In this document: positions 37,606 through 46,011 of the stretch, piece by piece
How the letters are laid out: the number at the start of each line of letters is the position of its first letter
Numbering within the stretch: position 1 is the first letter of the stretch
Source: Candidatus Geothrix odensensis
GTDB lineage: Bacteria > Acidobacteriota > Holophagae > Holophagales > Holophagaceae
Length of the DNA stretch: 64,000 bases
NCBI GenBank assembly: GCA_016714685.1
Contig: JADKCH010000011.1
Coordinates: 54,532 to 118,531, forward strand
Reading direction: 5' to 3'
Program-made: the position numbers and the translations under genes
The notes under the pieces: model-generated
The model's database searches: none
Seen by the model: the letters and a program-made list of their open reading frames with translations, nothing else
Told to the model about the DNA's origin: nothing

Positions 37606-38085
37606 CTACTGGGCCTTGGCCTTGTCCAGGACCTTCTGGCGCAGCGCCTGGAACTCCGCCTCGTTGATGAGGCCGTCCTTCTTCAGCTTTTCCAGCTTCT
37701 CCAGCTCGGTCCGCAGGTCGAAGATCGTGGCCGCGGGTTGGGTGCTCGCGGGCGTTCCCGGAGCGGCCTTGGGTGCCTCGGGGCGGAGCGCGGAGCGTCC
37801 GGCGTTCAGTTCCTCCAGGGTGCCCACGGCCTCCACCTTGCCGTCCACGAAGCGCACGAACTTGGAGCGGCTGTTGATCTTGATGGCGCCGTAGCGCTCA
37901 TAGGCCTCGTACTCGTGCAGTTCGGTGTTGAGGTTCACTTCGGTGATGCGCTTGGGGCCCCCGGCCCTCATGAGCACCTCCTTCTTGGTCATGCCGATCC
38001 GCAGCTTGGACACATCCAGGTCGGGCTTGGTGCAGCCCAGGGACAGGAGGGCGGGCAGGAGGAACAGGGCGGCGGCGCGGTGCAT
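37606..38085 (-). CDS. Lipoprotein with BamE/SmpA-like motif and C-terminal SHOCT domain
   Basis: 159 residues. The signal peptide ends in lipobox LLSLGC, so it is membrane-anchored. Residues about 25-80 resemble the SmpA/BamE-like fold (LRIGMTKKEVLMRAGGPKRI, typical of small outer-membrane lipoproteins). A flexible Pro/Ala linker precedes a SHOCT motif (LEKLKKDGLINEAEFQALR). ATG 38085 follows GGAGA. The exported CsgG-like protein at 8346 also ends in SHOCT. Function is not known. Confidence 0.75.
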   Translation of the reverse strand: MHRAAALFLLPALLSLGCTKPDLDVSKLRIGMTKKEVLMRAGGPKRITEVNLNTELHEYEAYERYGAIKINSRSKFVRFVDGKVEAVGTLEELNAGRSALRPEAPKAAPGTPASTQPAATIFDLRTELEKLEKLKKDGLINEAEFQALRQKVLDKAKAQ

Positions 38086-38233
38086 GGGGTCTCCGGGTGG
38101 GATGTGAGAACGGGGGGGCGGACCTGGGCCTTCCCTCATGGTGGCCGGATTTTGCTCTCGGCGCCCGGGTCAGCGGGGCTGGGGCGGAGCCAAGGGCACG
38201 ATCCCACGGGTGCAGGGGCCGCGCCGGGTGGCT

Positions 38234-38536
38234 TCAGTGGACGACTGGATGTCGCCGGGTTCCGTTCACGGACAAGGATCTGCCAGAAGGGAGTACGAGA
38301 TACCGCACTCTGCCTGAAGCTGGAATGGCGCCATAGGAGACTTTATTGAGGAAAAGGGTCCCATTTTTGATTTCGAGCTCCTCTCCGGCCACGGTCGCCT
38401 TTGCGCCCTCTCCGAACAGCTCGGCTTCCGTTTTGCCGTTGCTGATATGGACGGACGTGGATACATCGTGATTTCCATTGCATCCAGTGGCCATGACCGA
38501 CGCGAGAAGCAAGGTGATTGAAAGACCTCGAACCAT
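38234..38536 (-). CDS. Small lipoprotein, hypothetical
   Basis: 100 residues. The signal MVRGLSITLLLASVMATGC has a lipobox, followed by a polar mature domain (HISNGKTEAELFGEGAKATV) that looks like a beta-structured domain ending RSLSVNGTRRHPVVH. ATG 38536 follows GGGAG. Base composition here and in the next gene is visibly AT-richer than the surroundings, suggesting acquisition. No family recognised. Confidence 0.62.
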   Translation of the reverse strand: MVRGLSITLLLASVMATGCNGNHDVSTSVHISNGKTEAELFGEGAKATVAGEELEIKNGTLFLNKVSYGAIPASGRVRYLVLPSGRSLSVNGTRRHPVVH

Positions 38537-38568
38537 GGCTCTCCCTGAACATGCGAGTTGAGCGCTTG

Positions 38569-38940
38569 TCATGCCTTCAAAAGCCATTCAAGGGCCTCAT
38601 CGTAGTCGTAGAAGATGGAATTAGAGCTATAGCCTGAAGCAAAAACATCATATTGGCGCGCCACCCCAAACTGATCCGGCTTCTGCACTAGGATGGCTGA
38701 TCTCCATGTTCTTGACCCGAGGTTCGGAACCACCACTTTGGCAATGACCTCGTTGAACTCGGCGCCAGTCAATTTCATATCTGCCTGGCGGAGATCCGCC
38801 AAGCTCCTCCCACAGTTCATAGCTGTCTCGTCTTGGAGTAGCTGTTTGTAATAGGAGGCCGCTGTCTTCGCCGTGATTTCCATCGACCACGTGGAGAACA
38901 CGATGTTCAGGTCCCCATCAACGAGGTAATGGATGGGCAT
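38569..38940 (-). CDS. Hypothetical protein, possibly SpoIIAA/STAS-like fold
   Basis: 123 residues, no signal peptide, ATG 38940 behind AGGAG. Alternating strands and helices (HYLVDGDLNIVFSTWSMEIT, RSLADLRQADMKLTGAEFNE, KPDQFGVARQYDVFAS, ending in YDYDEALEWLLKA) recall SpoIIAA-like/STAS proteins, whose final helix has a similar EALxWL pattern. I offer that as a weak resemblance only. It is 32 bases upstream of the small lipoprotein and AT-richer than the neighbourhood. Confidence 0.6.
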   Translation of the reverse strand: MPIHYLVDGDLNIVFSTWSMEITAKTAASYYKQLLQDETAMNCGRSLADLRQADMKLTGAEFNEVIAKVVVPNLGSRTWRSAILVQKPDQFGVARQYDVFASGYSSNSIFYDYDEALEWLLKA

Positions 38941-39123
38941 GTGCGCTCCTGGTGTGAAGATCCTTTGCGAGCATGGCCAACAGGGATCAGGCAACGGGAT
39001 CTTGGCGGGGAATGGTCATCCAAGCATGGGGATGAGCGCGAAGAACGGGATTGGGGATCAGGTGCGCTCAGCCTACCAGCCCGCGCTTACCGGGTGGTCG
39101 GCCCTGGGACTGGCGCCACCGCC

Positions 39124-40740
39124 CTACCTGGCGGGCTTGAAGGTGGGCTTGGTGGGGGCGTTGGCCACGGCCTGGCCCAGGTCGAAGGTGAACTGGGCCT
39201 GCTGCACCATGCCGCGCAGATCCCAGGCGGGATCGTATTCGTCGCTGACCTGGTGGTAGCGCCTGCCGTAGGCGGAGGCCCTGGCCTTGAGGGCGGCCGG
39301 GTCGGTACCGATGTAGTCGCGGCCACCGCCCACGGAGAGGGCGGGCACGCCGGCCTGCACGAAGCTGTAGTGGTCCGAGCGGAAGTAGCCACCGCCGGTG
39401 TCGGGCCGCGTGGGGGCCACCGTCAGGTGCGAGGCCTTGGCCACGGCCTCGGCCACCTCGCCCAGGGTGCTGCGCTCACGGAAGGGCAGGCCGATGTCCC
39501 GGGTGGGGGCCACGAAGTTGAGGCTGTCCAGGTTGAGATCCGCCGCGGTCTTGGCCAGGGGCCAGAGGGGCGCCTCGGCGTAGGCCCGGGAGCCCAGCAG
39601 GCCCTGCTCCTCGGCGCACACGAAGAGGAACAGCTGGCTGCGCTTGGCCGGGGCGTGGCGGGCGGCCTGGGCCATGGCCAGCAGGGCCGCGCAGCCCGAG
39701 GCGTTGTCGATGGCCCCGTTGTAGATGGTGTCGTCCTCGTGGCCGGGCTCGGCCTGCGGGGGATGGGCGTCCACGGCCAGGCCCGGGCCCTTGCCCAGGT
39801 GGTCCCAGTGGGCGCTGTAGACCACCAGTTCCTCCTTGAGGACGGGGTCGGTGCCCGGCACCACGCCCGCCACGTTGAACTGCGCCACGGTGCGCACCTC
39901 GCTGTGCAGGGTGCCCTTCAGCCGCAGATCCAGGGCCACGGGCCGGAAGTCGCGGCCCTGGGCCCGGACGCGGAGGGCCTCCAGGTCCTGGCCGCCCTGC
40001 TTCACCAGGGCCTTCGCCACCTCCTCGGTGACCCAGCCCTGCAGCCCGGTGCCGCGAGGCCCCGAGGCCAGGGTGAAGCGCTCGGCCTCCCAGCTGGGCC
40101 GCACCACGGACCAGCCGTAGCTGGCCGAGGGGGTGGTGTGGACCAGCAGGACGCCTGCGGCACCTTGCCGGGCGGCCATCTCGAACTTCTTGGTCCAGCG
40201 GCCGTAGGCGCTCAGGTTGGCCCCCTCGAAGAGACCCGGTTCCTCGGCGGTGGGAGCGGGCTCGTTCACCAGCATGAGCAGCACCTTGCCGCGCAGGTCC
40301 TGGCCCTTGTAGTCGTCCCAGCGCCACTCGGGCGCGTCGATGCCGAAGCCCGCGAACACCACAGGCGCGTCGAAGGTCTGTTCGGCCAGGGCCACGCCGG
40401 AGCCGAAGACGATCTCGCTGCCGAACTTCGGTGTGGCGCAGGCGCCGCCTCCCAGGAAGCTCAGTGCGCTGCGTCCGGGCAGGGCCTTCAGGCCCAGCAG
40501 GGAGACCGGCTGGCGGTACGAGGCGCCATTGCCCGGCCGCAGGCCCAGGCTCTGGAGCTGGGTCTCCAGGTAGCGCACCGTGAGCTCTGCCCCGCGCTGG
40601 CCCGTGCCCCGGCCCTCCAGCAGGTCATCGGCCAGGAAGGCCAGGTGGGCGCGCAGCGGGCCCTCCTGCACCCTGGGCGCCGGGTGAGCCGTCTGGGCAA
40701 GCAGGCTGGTGGCGGCCAGGATGGGCAGCAGAATACGCAT
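39124..40740 (-). CDS. Exported M28 family aminopeptidase with PA domain
   Basis: 538 residues with signal peptide MRILLPILAATSLLAQTAHP. The middle is a protease-associated domain (residues about 110-250, with AARQGAAGVLLVH). The catalytic M28 domain has the di-zinc ligands in VYSAHWDHLG (His), YNGAIDNASGCAAL (Asp), FVCAEEQGLLGS (Glu pair, base and ligand), LNLDSLNF (Asp) and RSDHYSF (His), all intact. It would cut N-terminal residues from peptides in the periplasm or outside. A GAAGGCTCC / GGAGCCTTC hairpin lies just before the start. Confidence 0.92.
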   Translation of the reverse strand: MRILLPILAATSLLAQTAHPAPRVQEGPLRAHLAFLADDLLEGRGTGQRGAELTVRYLETQLQSLGLRPGNGASYRQPVSLLGLKALPGRSALSFLGGGACATPKFGSEIVFGSGVALAEQTFDAPVVFAGFGIDAPEWRWDDYKGQDLRGKVLLMLVNEPAPTAEEPGLFEGANLSAYGRWTKKFEMAARQGAAGVLLVHTTPSASYGWSVVRPSWEAERFTLASGPRGTGLQGWVTEEVAKALVKQGGQDLEALRVRAQGRDFRPVALDLRLKGTLHSEVRTVAQFNVAGVVPGTDPVLKEELVVYSAHWDHLGKGPGLAVDAHPPQAEPGHEDDTIYNGAIDNASGCAALLAMAQAARHAPAKRSQLFLFVCAEEQGLLGSRAYAEAPLWPLAKTAADLNLDSLNFVAPTRDIGLPFRERSTLGEVAEAVAKASHLTVAPTRPDTGGGYFRSDHYSFVQAGVPALSVGGGRDYIGTDPAALKARASAYGRRYHQVSDEYDPAWDLRGMVQQAQFTFDLGQAVANAPTKPTFKPAR

Positions 40741-40793
40741 GAAGGCTCCCGGGGGAGCCTTCAGCATACCTCGTGAGTTGGGGTGTTTCCTGC

Positions 40794-41291
40794 TTAGATC
40801 TGGCTGGCGCCGGCGGGGATGGTGACGCCCGCGACCCCGGCCACCTTGGCGTTGGCCAGCAGCTTGCCGCCGGTGCCGGCGCCGAGGCCCAGCACGGCGC
40901 CCTGGCGGACGCCCACCTCGGTGGTCGCTACCGTGGGAACCTTGGCGGCGGCCATGCGCTGGATGAGGAAGGCGGCGGCGCCTGTGCCATCGCCAGCCAC
41001 CTTGTCGCCGGCCACGAGCACCACGGCGTCGGGGTGGCGGGTGCCCAGGGTGGTCAGGGCCTTGCCCATGTCCTGCTGGCCCTTCACATCCACCACGATG
41101 AGCTTCATGCCGGGCATGGCACCGGCGATGGCGTCGATGGCGCCCTTGTTGGCGGCGGAGTCGCAGACCACGGCCACGGTGCTCACGGAGGGCCAGGCGC
41201 TGCGCACGGCCTTGCCGAGGGCGTCGTATTCGCCGGCGGCCAGGGCGGTGGTCATCAGGGCGGCGGCGGACAGAAGGGTCACAAGCTTCAT
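40794..41291 (-). CDS. Small exported protein, tandem copy A
   Basis: 165 residues with signal peptide MKLVTLLSAAALMTTALAAG. The mature part alternates strands and helices (VSTVAVVCDSAANKGAIDAI, MKLIVVDVKGQQDMGKAL, PDAVVLVAGDKVAGDGTGAA, VPTVATTEVGVRQGAVLGLG), resembling one lobe of a periplasmic binding protein of the ABC-substrate type. At 165 residues it is too short for a complete two-lobe protein. It is a clear duplicate of the next gene (same length, most positions shared). No permease or ATPase is adjacent, so a transport role is unproven. Confidence 0.78.
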   Translation of the reverse strand: MKLVTLLSAAALMTTALAAGEYDALGKAVRSAWPSVSTVAVVCDSAANKGAIDAIAGAMPGMKLIVVDVKGQQDMGKALTTLGTRHPDAVVLVAGDKVAGDGTGAAAFLIQRMAAAKVPTVATTEVGVRQGAVLGLGAGTGGKLLANAKVAGVAGVTIPAGASQI

Positions 41292-41482
41292 GGTTCGATC
41301 TCCTTGGGGCCATCCGGGCACACGCCGGACCGGGCACATGGAGAACTCATCGACCCCTCCCCCCGGGCCTTGACTCAAAGTCAGGGGAAGGGGCCGGATT
41401 CGAGGGCGATCCGCAGACCACCCCGATCGGTAGGGGGAGCCCCAAACCTGCCCGTGGGGTGGTCTGTCCTGGACCAGGGCCC
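41292..41482. other. 191-bp gap between the tandem copies
   Basis: No gene seen. It contains short C/G-rich runs and no strong T-ended hairpin. It probably carries the promoter of copy A and the 3' untranslated end of copy B. Confidence 0.3.
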
Positions 41483-41980
41483 TCAGATGGGGCTGGCCCC
41501 GGCCGGAAGGCTGACGCCCGCCGCGCCGGCAGCCTTGGCATTGCCCAGCACCTTGCCGGCGGTGCCGGGCCCCACGGCGAAGACCGCACCCTGCTTCACG
41601 GCCTGCTCGGTGGTGGCCACGGTGGGGATCTTGGCCGCCCCCAGGCGCTGGATGAGGAAGGCGGCGGCCCCGCTGCCATCTCCGGCCACCTTGTCCCCGG
41701 CCACCAGCACCACGGCGTCGGGGCGGCGTCCGGTGAGGGTGGCCACGGCTTTGCCGATGTCCTGCGGGCCCTTCACATCCACCACGATGACCTTCATGCC
41801 CGTCATGGCTCCAGTGATGGCGTCGATGGCGCCCTTGCTGCCGGCCGTGTCGCAGACCAGGGCCACGGTGGCGCACTGGGGCCAGGCCTGGCGCAGGGTG
41901 CGGGCCAGGGCGTCGTAGTCGCCGGCCGCCAGGGGGACCGTCAGCAGGAAGGGGGTGCAGAGCAGGGCGCGGAGCTTCAT
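41483..41980 (-). CDS. Small exported protein, tandem copy B
   Basis: 165 residues, signal peptide MKLRALLCTPFLLTVPLAAG. It repeats copy A throughout: ATVALVCDTAGSKGAIDAIT, MKVIVVDVKGPQDIGKAV, PDAVVLVAGDKVAGDGSGAA, KIPTVATTEQAVKQGAVF and the closing VSLPAGASPI. The mature N-terminus has two cysteines (one in WPQCATVALVC) where copy A has one, so a disulfide is possible only in B. The pair arose by tandem duplication. Function unknown. Confidence 0.78.
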   Translation of the reverse strand: MKLRALLCTPFLLTVPLAAGDYDALARTLRQAWPQCATVALVCDTAGSKGAIDAITGAMTGMKVIVVDVKGPQDIGKAVATLTGRRPDAVVLVAGDKVAGDGSGAAAFLIQRLGAAKIPTVATTEQAVKQGAVFAVGPGTAGKVLGNAKAAGAAGVSLPAGASPI

Positions 41981-42038
41981 GGCGGGTCCTCCCGGGGTGC
42001 CCGGACGACAGCAGCTTCGCCGGGACGGATCAGGAAGG

Positions 42039-42821
42039 TCATCGGCCGCAGTCGTCCGGGCATGATTTTTCCGGCATCAGGCCACCGAAGGGGACCTGGG
42101 CGGAGCGGCCCCCGCCCAGCTGGTACTGCACGGCGCCCAGCAGGGCCACGGGGGTGGTGACGGCCCGGAGGATGCTGCGGCCCAGGCTCACGGGCTGCCA
42201 CCCGGCCCCGCACAGGGCCACGAACTCCTCGTCCGTGATGCCGCCCTCGGGGCCGCTGGTGAAGGCCAGGGCCTCGGGCCGCCAGGGTGGATTGGCCTGG
42301 CCCGTGGCCAGCTCGTAGGCCACCCACCTCTGGGGGGCCTCCCAGGTCAGCAGGCTAGCGAAGGGCATGGGGGGCCTGAGCTCCGGCAGGCGGCTGCGGT
42401 GGCTCTGCTCGCAGGCGGACTGGATGAGGCGCGCCCAGCGCTCCATGCGGGCGGCGGTCTTGGCGGCGTCGAACTCGCTCCGCCGGTAGACCACGGGCTG
42501 GATGAGGGTGATTCCCAGCTCCACCAGCGGCGGCAGCCACTCGTCGAAGAGGCTCAGCTGGGCGGGCAGGGGCAGGCAGGCCTGGAGGGCCACGGGAGGC
42601 TCCCGGTCCTCGTGCAGGGGCGCCACCAGCCGAGCCGTGGCCCGGCCCCGGTCCAGCTTCGCCAGGTCCGCCCGCCAGGTCTGGTCGCCCAGCACCAGCT
42701 CCAGGGCGGCGCCGGGCTTCAGCCGCAGGGCCTTGAGGTGGCGGGCGGCCTCGGCGTCCAGGGGCACGAGGGCGTTCTCGGCGGCGGGCAGCGGCGCCAG
42801 GAAGAAGCGGGGCAGGCTCAT
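42039..42821 (-). CDS. rsmE: RsmE, 16S rRNA m3U1498 methyltransferase
   Basis: 260-residue SPOUT-fold methyltransferase. An N-terminal PUA-like domain (HLKALRLKPGAALELVLGD) leads into the knot domain. Family motifs include LIQPVVYRRSEFDAAK with ERWARLIQSACEQSHRSRLPEL, SGPEGGITDEE and SLGRSILRAVTTPVALLGAVQY, the deep-knot SAM-binding end. The last 25 residues extend past the usual end. ATG 42821 gives the normal N-terminus SLPRFFL, though its ribosome site is weak. Confidence 0.94.
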   Translation of the reverse strand: MSLPRFFLAPLPAAENALVPLDAEAARHLKALRLKPGAALELVLGDQTWRADLAKLDRGRATARLVAPLHEDREPPVALQACLPLPAQLSLFDEWLPPLVELGITLIQPVVYRRSEFDAAKTAARMERWARLIQSACEQSHRSRLPELRPPMPFASLLTWEAPQRWVAYELATGQANPPWRPEALAFTSGPEGGITDEEFVALCGAGWQPVSLGRSILRAVTTPVALLGAVQYQLGGGRSAQVPFGGLMPEKSCPDDCGR

Positions 42822-43015
42822 GGGGACATGATGAAGGATTCCGTGGTCCTGCGGTGAGGCAGGCTGCGACAGGGCCGAGCGGAGGATCGGGCAGGGTTCC
42901 ACGGCTGGGCGCCTCAACCAAGGGCGAGGCCCTGGGGTCAGAAGGGATGCCCCCTTGGCATGGGCCGTGAAAAGACCACCTGCGGGGCCGTCGCCCCCCA
43001 CCCAAAGGATCCGCC

Positions 43016-43372
43016 ATGAACCTCCGCCGCCTTTCCGCCGCCCTGCTGGGCTCCCTCGTCGCGGGCGCCGCCCTCTTCGCCCAGGCCCCCCAGCCCGGCA
43101 ACCAGACCGTGACCCCGAAGCGCGAAGCCCGCGCCGAGAAGCGCGCCGAGCGCCAGCAGAAGCGCATCGCCCAGGGCGTGGCGAGCGGCCAGCTCACCCC
43201 GAAGGAGACCGCCCGCCTGGAGCGCCAGGAGGCGAGGATCGACAAGGACATCGCCAAGGCCGAGGCCGACGGCAAGATCACGAAGAGGGAAGCGGGGAAG
43301 ATCGAGCGGGAGCAGAACCGCGAGAGCCGCCGCATCAAGCGCCAGAAGCACGACGCCCAGGAGCGCAAGTAG
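43016..43372 (+). CDS. Small exported basic coiled-coil protein
   Basis: 118 residues with a signal peptide cleaved near ALFAQAPQPG, leaving about 95 residues rich in Lys, Arg, Glu and Gln. The sequence is built from helical units of the type QGVASGQLTPKETARLERQ then AEADGKITKREAGKIERE, each pairing a short DG or SG turn with a charged helix. It resembles small periplasmic proteins seen in many environmental genomes, without known function. A long hairpin follows 15 bases after the stop. Confidence 0.72.
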   Translation: MNLRRLSAALLGSLVAGAALFAQAPQPGNQTVTPKREARAEKRAERQQKRIAQGVASGQLTPKETARLERQEARIDKDIAKAEADGKITKREAGKIEREQNRESRRIKRQKHDAQERK

Positions 43373-43387
43373 GGTGCAGACCTAGGT

Positions 43388-43419
43388 GCCGGAAGGGGCC
43401 CCGCGGGGCCCCTTCCGGC
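43388..43419. terminator. Very stable hairpin after the basic-protein gene
   Basis: Perfect 15-bp stem GCCGGAAGGGGCCCC / GGGGCCCCTTCCGGC with a 2-base centre, without a T run. It would separate the basic-protein gene from the downstream terC-ribF pair. Confidence 0.65.
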
Positions 43420-43472
43420 GTACTCGTCGGGCCCCTGGCCAATCCAGATAAGCTTGAGGGTCTGGAGGACCC

Positions 43473-44417
43473 TTGGTCGACGCCCTGCTCCAAGCCGCGC
43501 CCTGGTGGGCCTGGGCTGGTTTTCACGCCTTCGTGTTCCTGATGCTGGCCCTGGATCTTGGCGTGTTCAACCGCCGGGTGCACGCCCCCTCCGTGCGCGA
43601 GGCGGGCATCTGGAGCGCCGTCTGGATCACCCTGGCGCTCATCTTCAATGGCCTCATCTGGCAGGCCGAGGGCACCCAGAAGGGGCTGGAGTGGTTCACG
43701 GGCTACGTTTTGGAGAAGTCCCTCAGCGTGGACAACCTCTTCGTGTTCGTGCTGGTCTTCCGCAGCTTCCAGGTGGACCTTCGCCACCAGCACCGGGTGC
43801 TGTTCTGGGGCGTGCTGGGCGCGCTGATCATGCGCGCGGCCATGATCCTGGCGGGCACGGCCCTGCTGAACCGCTTCGAGTGGATGATGTATGTCTTCGG
43901 CGGCTTTCTGGTCTACACCGGGTTGAAGATGCTGCTGGCGACCGAGGAGGACGCGGATCCCACGCAGTACCCGCTGGTGCGGGCCTTCCGCCGCCTGGTG
44001 CCCTATGACGAGACCGGTGGGCACGAGCGCTTCTGGGTGATCCGGGAAGGGAAGCGCCTGGCCACGCCCATGCTGCTGGTGCTCATCACCATCGAGGTGA
44101 CGGACCTGGTCTTCGCCGTGGATTCCATTCCGGCGGTGCTTGCCGTGAGCCGCGATCCCTTCGTTGTCTACACCTCGAACATCTTCGCGATCCTGGGTCT
44201 GCGGAGCCTCTATTTCCTGCTGGCCAAGATGATGGACCGCTTCCACCGCCTGAAGACGGGCCTGGCCGTGGTGCTGGCCTTCGTGGGCGTGAAGATGTGC
44301 ATCGCCCAGTGGGTGCACATCCCGGTGCAGATCAGCCTGCTGGTCATCGCGGCGGTGCTGGCGGGCAGCGTCGTGGCCAGCCTGGCCTGGCCTGCCGAGC
44401 AGGACGGGGCGGAGTGA
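43473..44417 (+). CDS. TerC/Alx-family membrane protein (copy 2)
   Basis: 314 residues, same fold as the copy at 31127: VLEKSLSVDNLFVFVLVF, TIEVTDLVFAVDSIPAVLAV and YTSNIFAILGLRSLYFLLA are nearly identical segments, with the proposed metal-binding Asp residues intact. Translation starts at TTG 43473, eight bases after GGAGG. The stop overlaps ribF (TGATG), giving a coupled terC-ribF pair. No manganese riboswitch is present in the 50-base leader. Confidence 0.92.
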   Translation: MVDALLQAAPWWAWAGFHAFVFLMLALDLGVFNRRVHAPSVREAGIWSAVWITLALIFNGLIWQAEGTQKGLEWFTGYVLEKSLSVDNLFVFVLVFRSFQVDLRHQHRVLFWGVLGALIMRAAMILAGTALLNRFEWMMYVFGGFLVYTGLKMLLATEEDADPTQYPLVRAFRRLVPYDETGGHERFWVIREGKRLATPMLLVLITIEVTDLVFAVDSIPAVLAVSRDPFVVYTSNIFAILGLRSLYFLLAKMMDRFHRLKTGLAVVLAFVGVKMCIAQWVHIPVQISLLVIAAVLAGSVVASLAWPAEQDGAE

Positions 44418-45352
44418 TGGAGGTCTGGCGCCACGAGCTGGAGTCGGCTCCGGCTTCCGGCCCATTCGTGGTGACCCTGGGCACCTTCGACGGGGTGCAT
44501 GCGGGGCATCGGGAGCTGCTGCAGATCGCGGCCGCCCGGGCCCGGCTATTGAGCCGCCGCGCGGCGGTGGTGACCTTTGATCCGCACCCCACCCTGGTGG
44601 TGGCGCCCCAGCGCAAGCCGAAGCTGCTCATGACCCTCGAGCAGCGGCTGGCGGCCTTCGAGGCGGCGGGCATGGACACGGCCTGGGTGATCCCCTTCAG
44701 CCGGACCTTCTCGGAGCTGAGTCCGGAGGCCTTCCTGGACCGGATCCAGCAGGTCCTGGCCCCGGTGGAAATCCATGTGGGCCGCGCCTTCCAGTTCGGT
44801 CGCGACCGCAGCGGCACCGTGGAGACCCTGGCGGCCTGGGGTGCTGCGCACGGCTGTGAGGTGCGCACCCTGGCCCTGCGGGCGCCGGACGGTGGCCGCC
44901 TGTCCAGCACGCGCATCCGCGAGGCGCTCGACGCGGGCGAAGCCGAGGTGGCCGCCGCCCTGCTGGGCCACCCCTACGCCCTCACCGGCGTGGTTGTGGA
45001 GGGCGACCGGCGCGGCCGCCACCTCGGCTTTCCCACGGCGAACCTGGCCTGGGAGCAGGAGCAGCTGCCGGCCTTCGGCGTCTACGTCACCAAGGTGCTC
45101 CTGCCCCACCAGGGCGGCGTCCGCCTGGGCCTTACGAACGTGGGCGAGAAACCCACCTTCGAGGGTCGGCGCCTCACGGTGGAGACCCACCTGCCGGGCT
45201 TCGACGGCGACCTCTACGGCACCCGCCTGACTGTGGGCTTCCTCCACCGCATCCGCGGCGAGGTGAAGTTCGCATCGGTGGACGAGTTGAGGGTCCAGAT
45301 CGCCCAGGACGTGGCCGAGGGCAAGGTTTGGTGGAAGGCCCACCAGGACTAG
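44417..45352 (+). CDS. ribF: RibF, bifunctional riboflavin kinase / FMN adenylyltransferase
   Basis: 311 residues making FMN and FAD. N-terminal adenylyltransferase domain: TLGTFDGVHAGHRELL (nucleotide loop), VVTFDPHP, HVGRAFQFGRDRSG and LSSTRIREAL. C-terminal flavokinase: GHPYALTGVVVEGDRRGRHL with GFPTANLAW, then FGVYVTKVLL, TNVGEKPTF and VETHLPGFDGDLYG. All catalytic landmarks are present. It is coupled to terC copy 2. Confidence 0.96.
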   Translation: MEVWRHELESAPASGPFVVTLGTFDGVHAGHRELLQIAAARARLLSRRAAVVTFDPHPTLVVAPQRKPKLLMTLEQRLAAFEAAGMDTAWVIPFSRTFSELSPEAFLDRIQQVLAPVEIHVGRAFQFGRDRSGTVETLAAWGAAHGCEVRTLALRAPDGGRLSSTRIREALDAGEAEVAAALLGHPYALTGVVVEGDRRGRHLGFPTANLAWEQEQLPAFGVYVTKVLLPHQGGVRLGLTNVGEKPTFEGRRLTVETHLPGFDGDLYGTRLTVGFLHRIRGEVKFASVDELRVQIAQDVAEGKVWWKAHQD

Positions 45353-45371
45353 GGACTTGGCTCGCCCGGCC

Positions 45372-45572
45372 TCAGCTGGCGGCGTCCACGCGCCAGCGGG
45401 CGAGGGGACGCTCGGCCAGGTCCCAGATCTGGAGCCCAAGGGGCAGGCGGCTTACGCTCAGGCGCTGCCGGATCTCGGCCTTGGCTGCCTCCAGGTTGTC
45501 GGCCTCGATGGGGCCGTATTCCATGAAGTAGCCGCTGAACTTGTAACCAAACCGATGTAAAGGGGTCTGCAT
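45372..45572 (-). CDS. Small hypothetical protein
   Basis: 66 residues, no signal peptide. ATG 45572 has GGAG eight bases upstream. The sequence opens MQTPLHRFGYKFSGYFMEYG, then a charged helix (EADNLEAAKAEIRQRLSV) and a short strand (LQIWDLAERPL). It looks like a compact domain. Not recognised. It converges with ribF with a 19-base gap. Confidence 0.6.
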   Translation of the reverse strand: MQTPLHRFGYKFSGYFMEYGPIEADNLEAAKAEIRQRLSVSRLPLGLQIWDLAERPLARWRVDAAS

Positions 45573-45720
45573 GGGGGCTCCATCTGTCCCGTTTACTCAG
45601 TATTCGTTTTTAATTCGCCTTTGTCAAGGCCTGAAGCGAAAATTTTGGGGACCCGGTCAGTTGCCTTGAATCCATTTTCCGGCCAGGGGTTAGACAAGGA
45701 CTGTCGAAGCGACTGACTGG
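45573..45720. other. 148-bp gap
   Basis: Slightly AT-richer than its surroundings. No open frame with a ribosome site, no T-ended hairpin and no RNA gene recognised. Probably the promoter region for the 66-residue gene. Confidence 0.3.
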
Positions 45721-46011
45721 TCAGCGGAGGCGGATGACCACGTGGCCGCGCAGCGGGGGCAGCAGGGGCCTGGGCAGGGGCAGGCCGAGCACGATGCGGT
45801 CGTCGTCGCAGTCGTAGCGGCGGTAGGCGTGGCGGCGCTCCCAGCGGTCGTCCCAGCGCCGGTCGTCCCAGTGGCGGGCCTCCCAGCGGGGCTGGGGCGC
45901 GCAGGTGGGGCGCTCGACCACCACGATGCGGCGGGGGCCGCGCCCGTGGCCGTGGGCGGAGAGGGGCAGGGTCGCGAGGACTGCAAGGGCAAGCAGGACC
46001 AGGCTTCGCAT
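45721..46011 (-). CDS. Small exported Arg/Asp-rich protein
   Basis: 96 residues. Signal peptide MRSLVLLALAVLATLPLSAHG. The mature part is very rich in Arg, Trp, His and Asp (WEARHWDDRRWDDRWERRHA, RRYDCDDDR), with two Cys. It ends in a hydrophobic stretch with a Pro/Leu repeat (LGLPLPRPLLPPL). ATG 46011 follows AGGAGG. No family recognised; such low-complexity exported proteins are often envelope-associated. Confidence 0.6.
   Translation of the reverse strand: MRSLVLLALAVLATLPLSAHGHGRGPRRIVVVERPTCAPQPRWEARHWDDRRWDDRWERRHAYRRYDCDDDRIVLGLPLPRPLLPPLRGHVVIRLR

Noticed and set aside
38880..38900. Another CACGTG-containing segment as a second parS
   Set aside because: Bases flanking CACGTG do not continue the TGTTCC/GGAACA arms, so it is only a hexamer match inside a gene. 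The CACGTG at about 45738 fails the same way.
41292..41482. Possible small RNA between the tandem copies
   Set aside because: Short GC-rich matches only; no promoter plus T-ended hairpin pair could be assigned.
43420..43472. Manganese (yybP-ykoY) riboswitch before terC copy 2
   Set aside because: The leader after the hairpin is only about 50 bases, too short for the aptamer and without its conserved loops. terC copy 1 has an 11-base leader.
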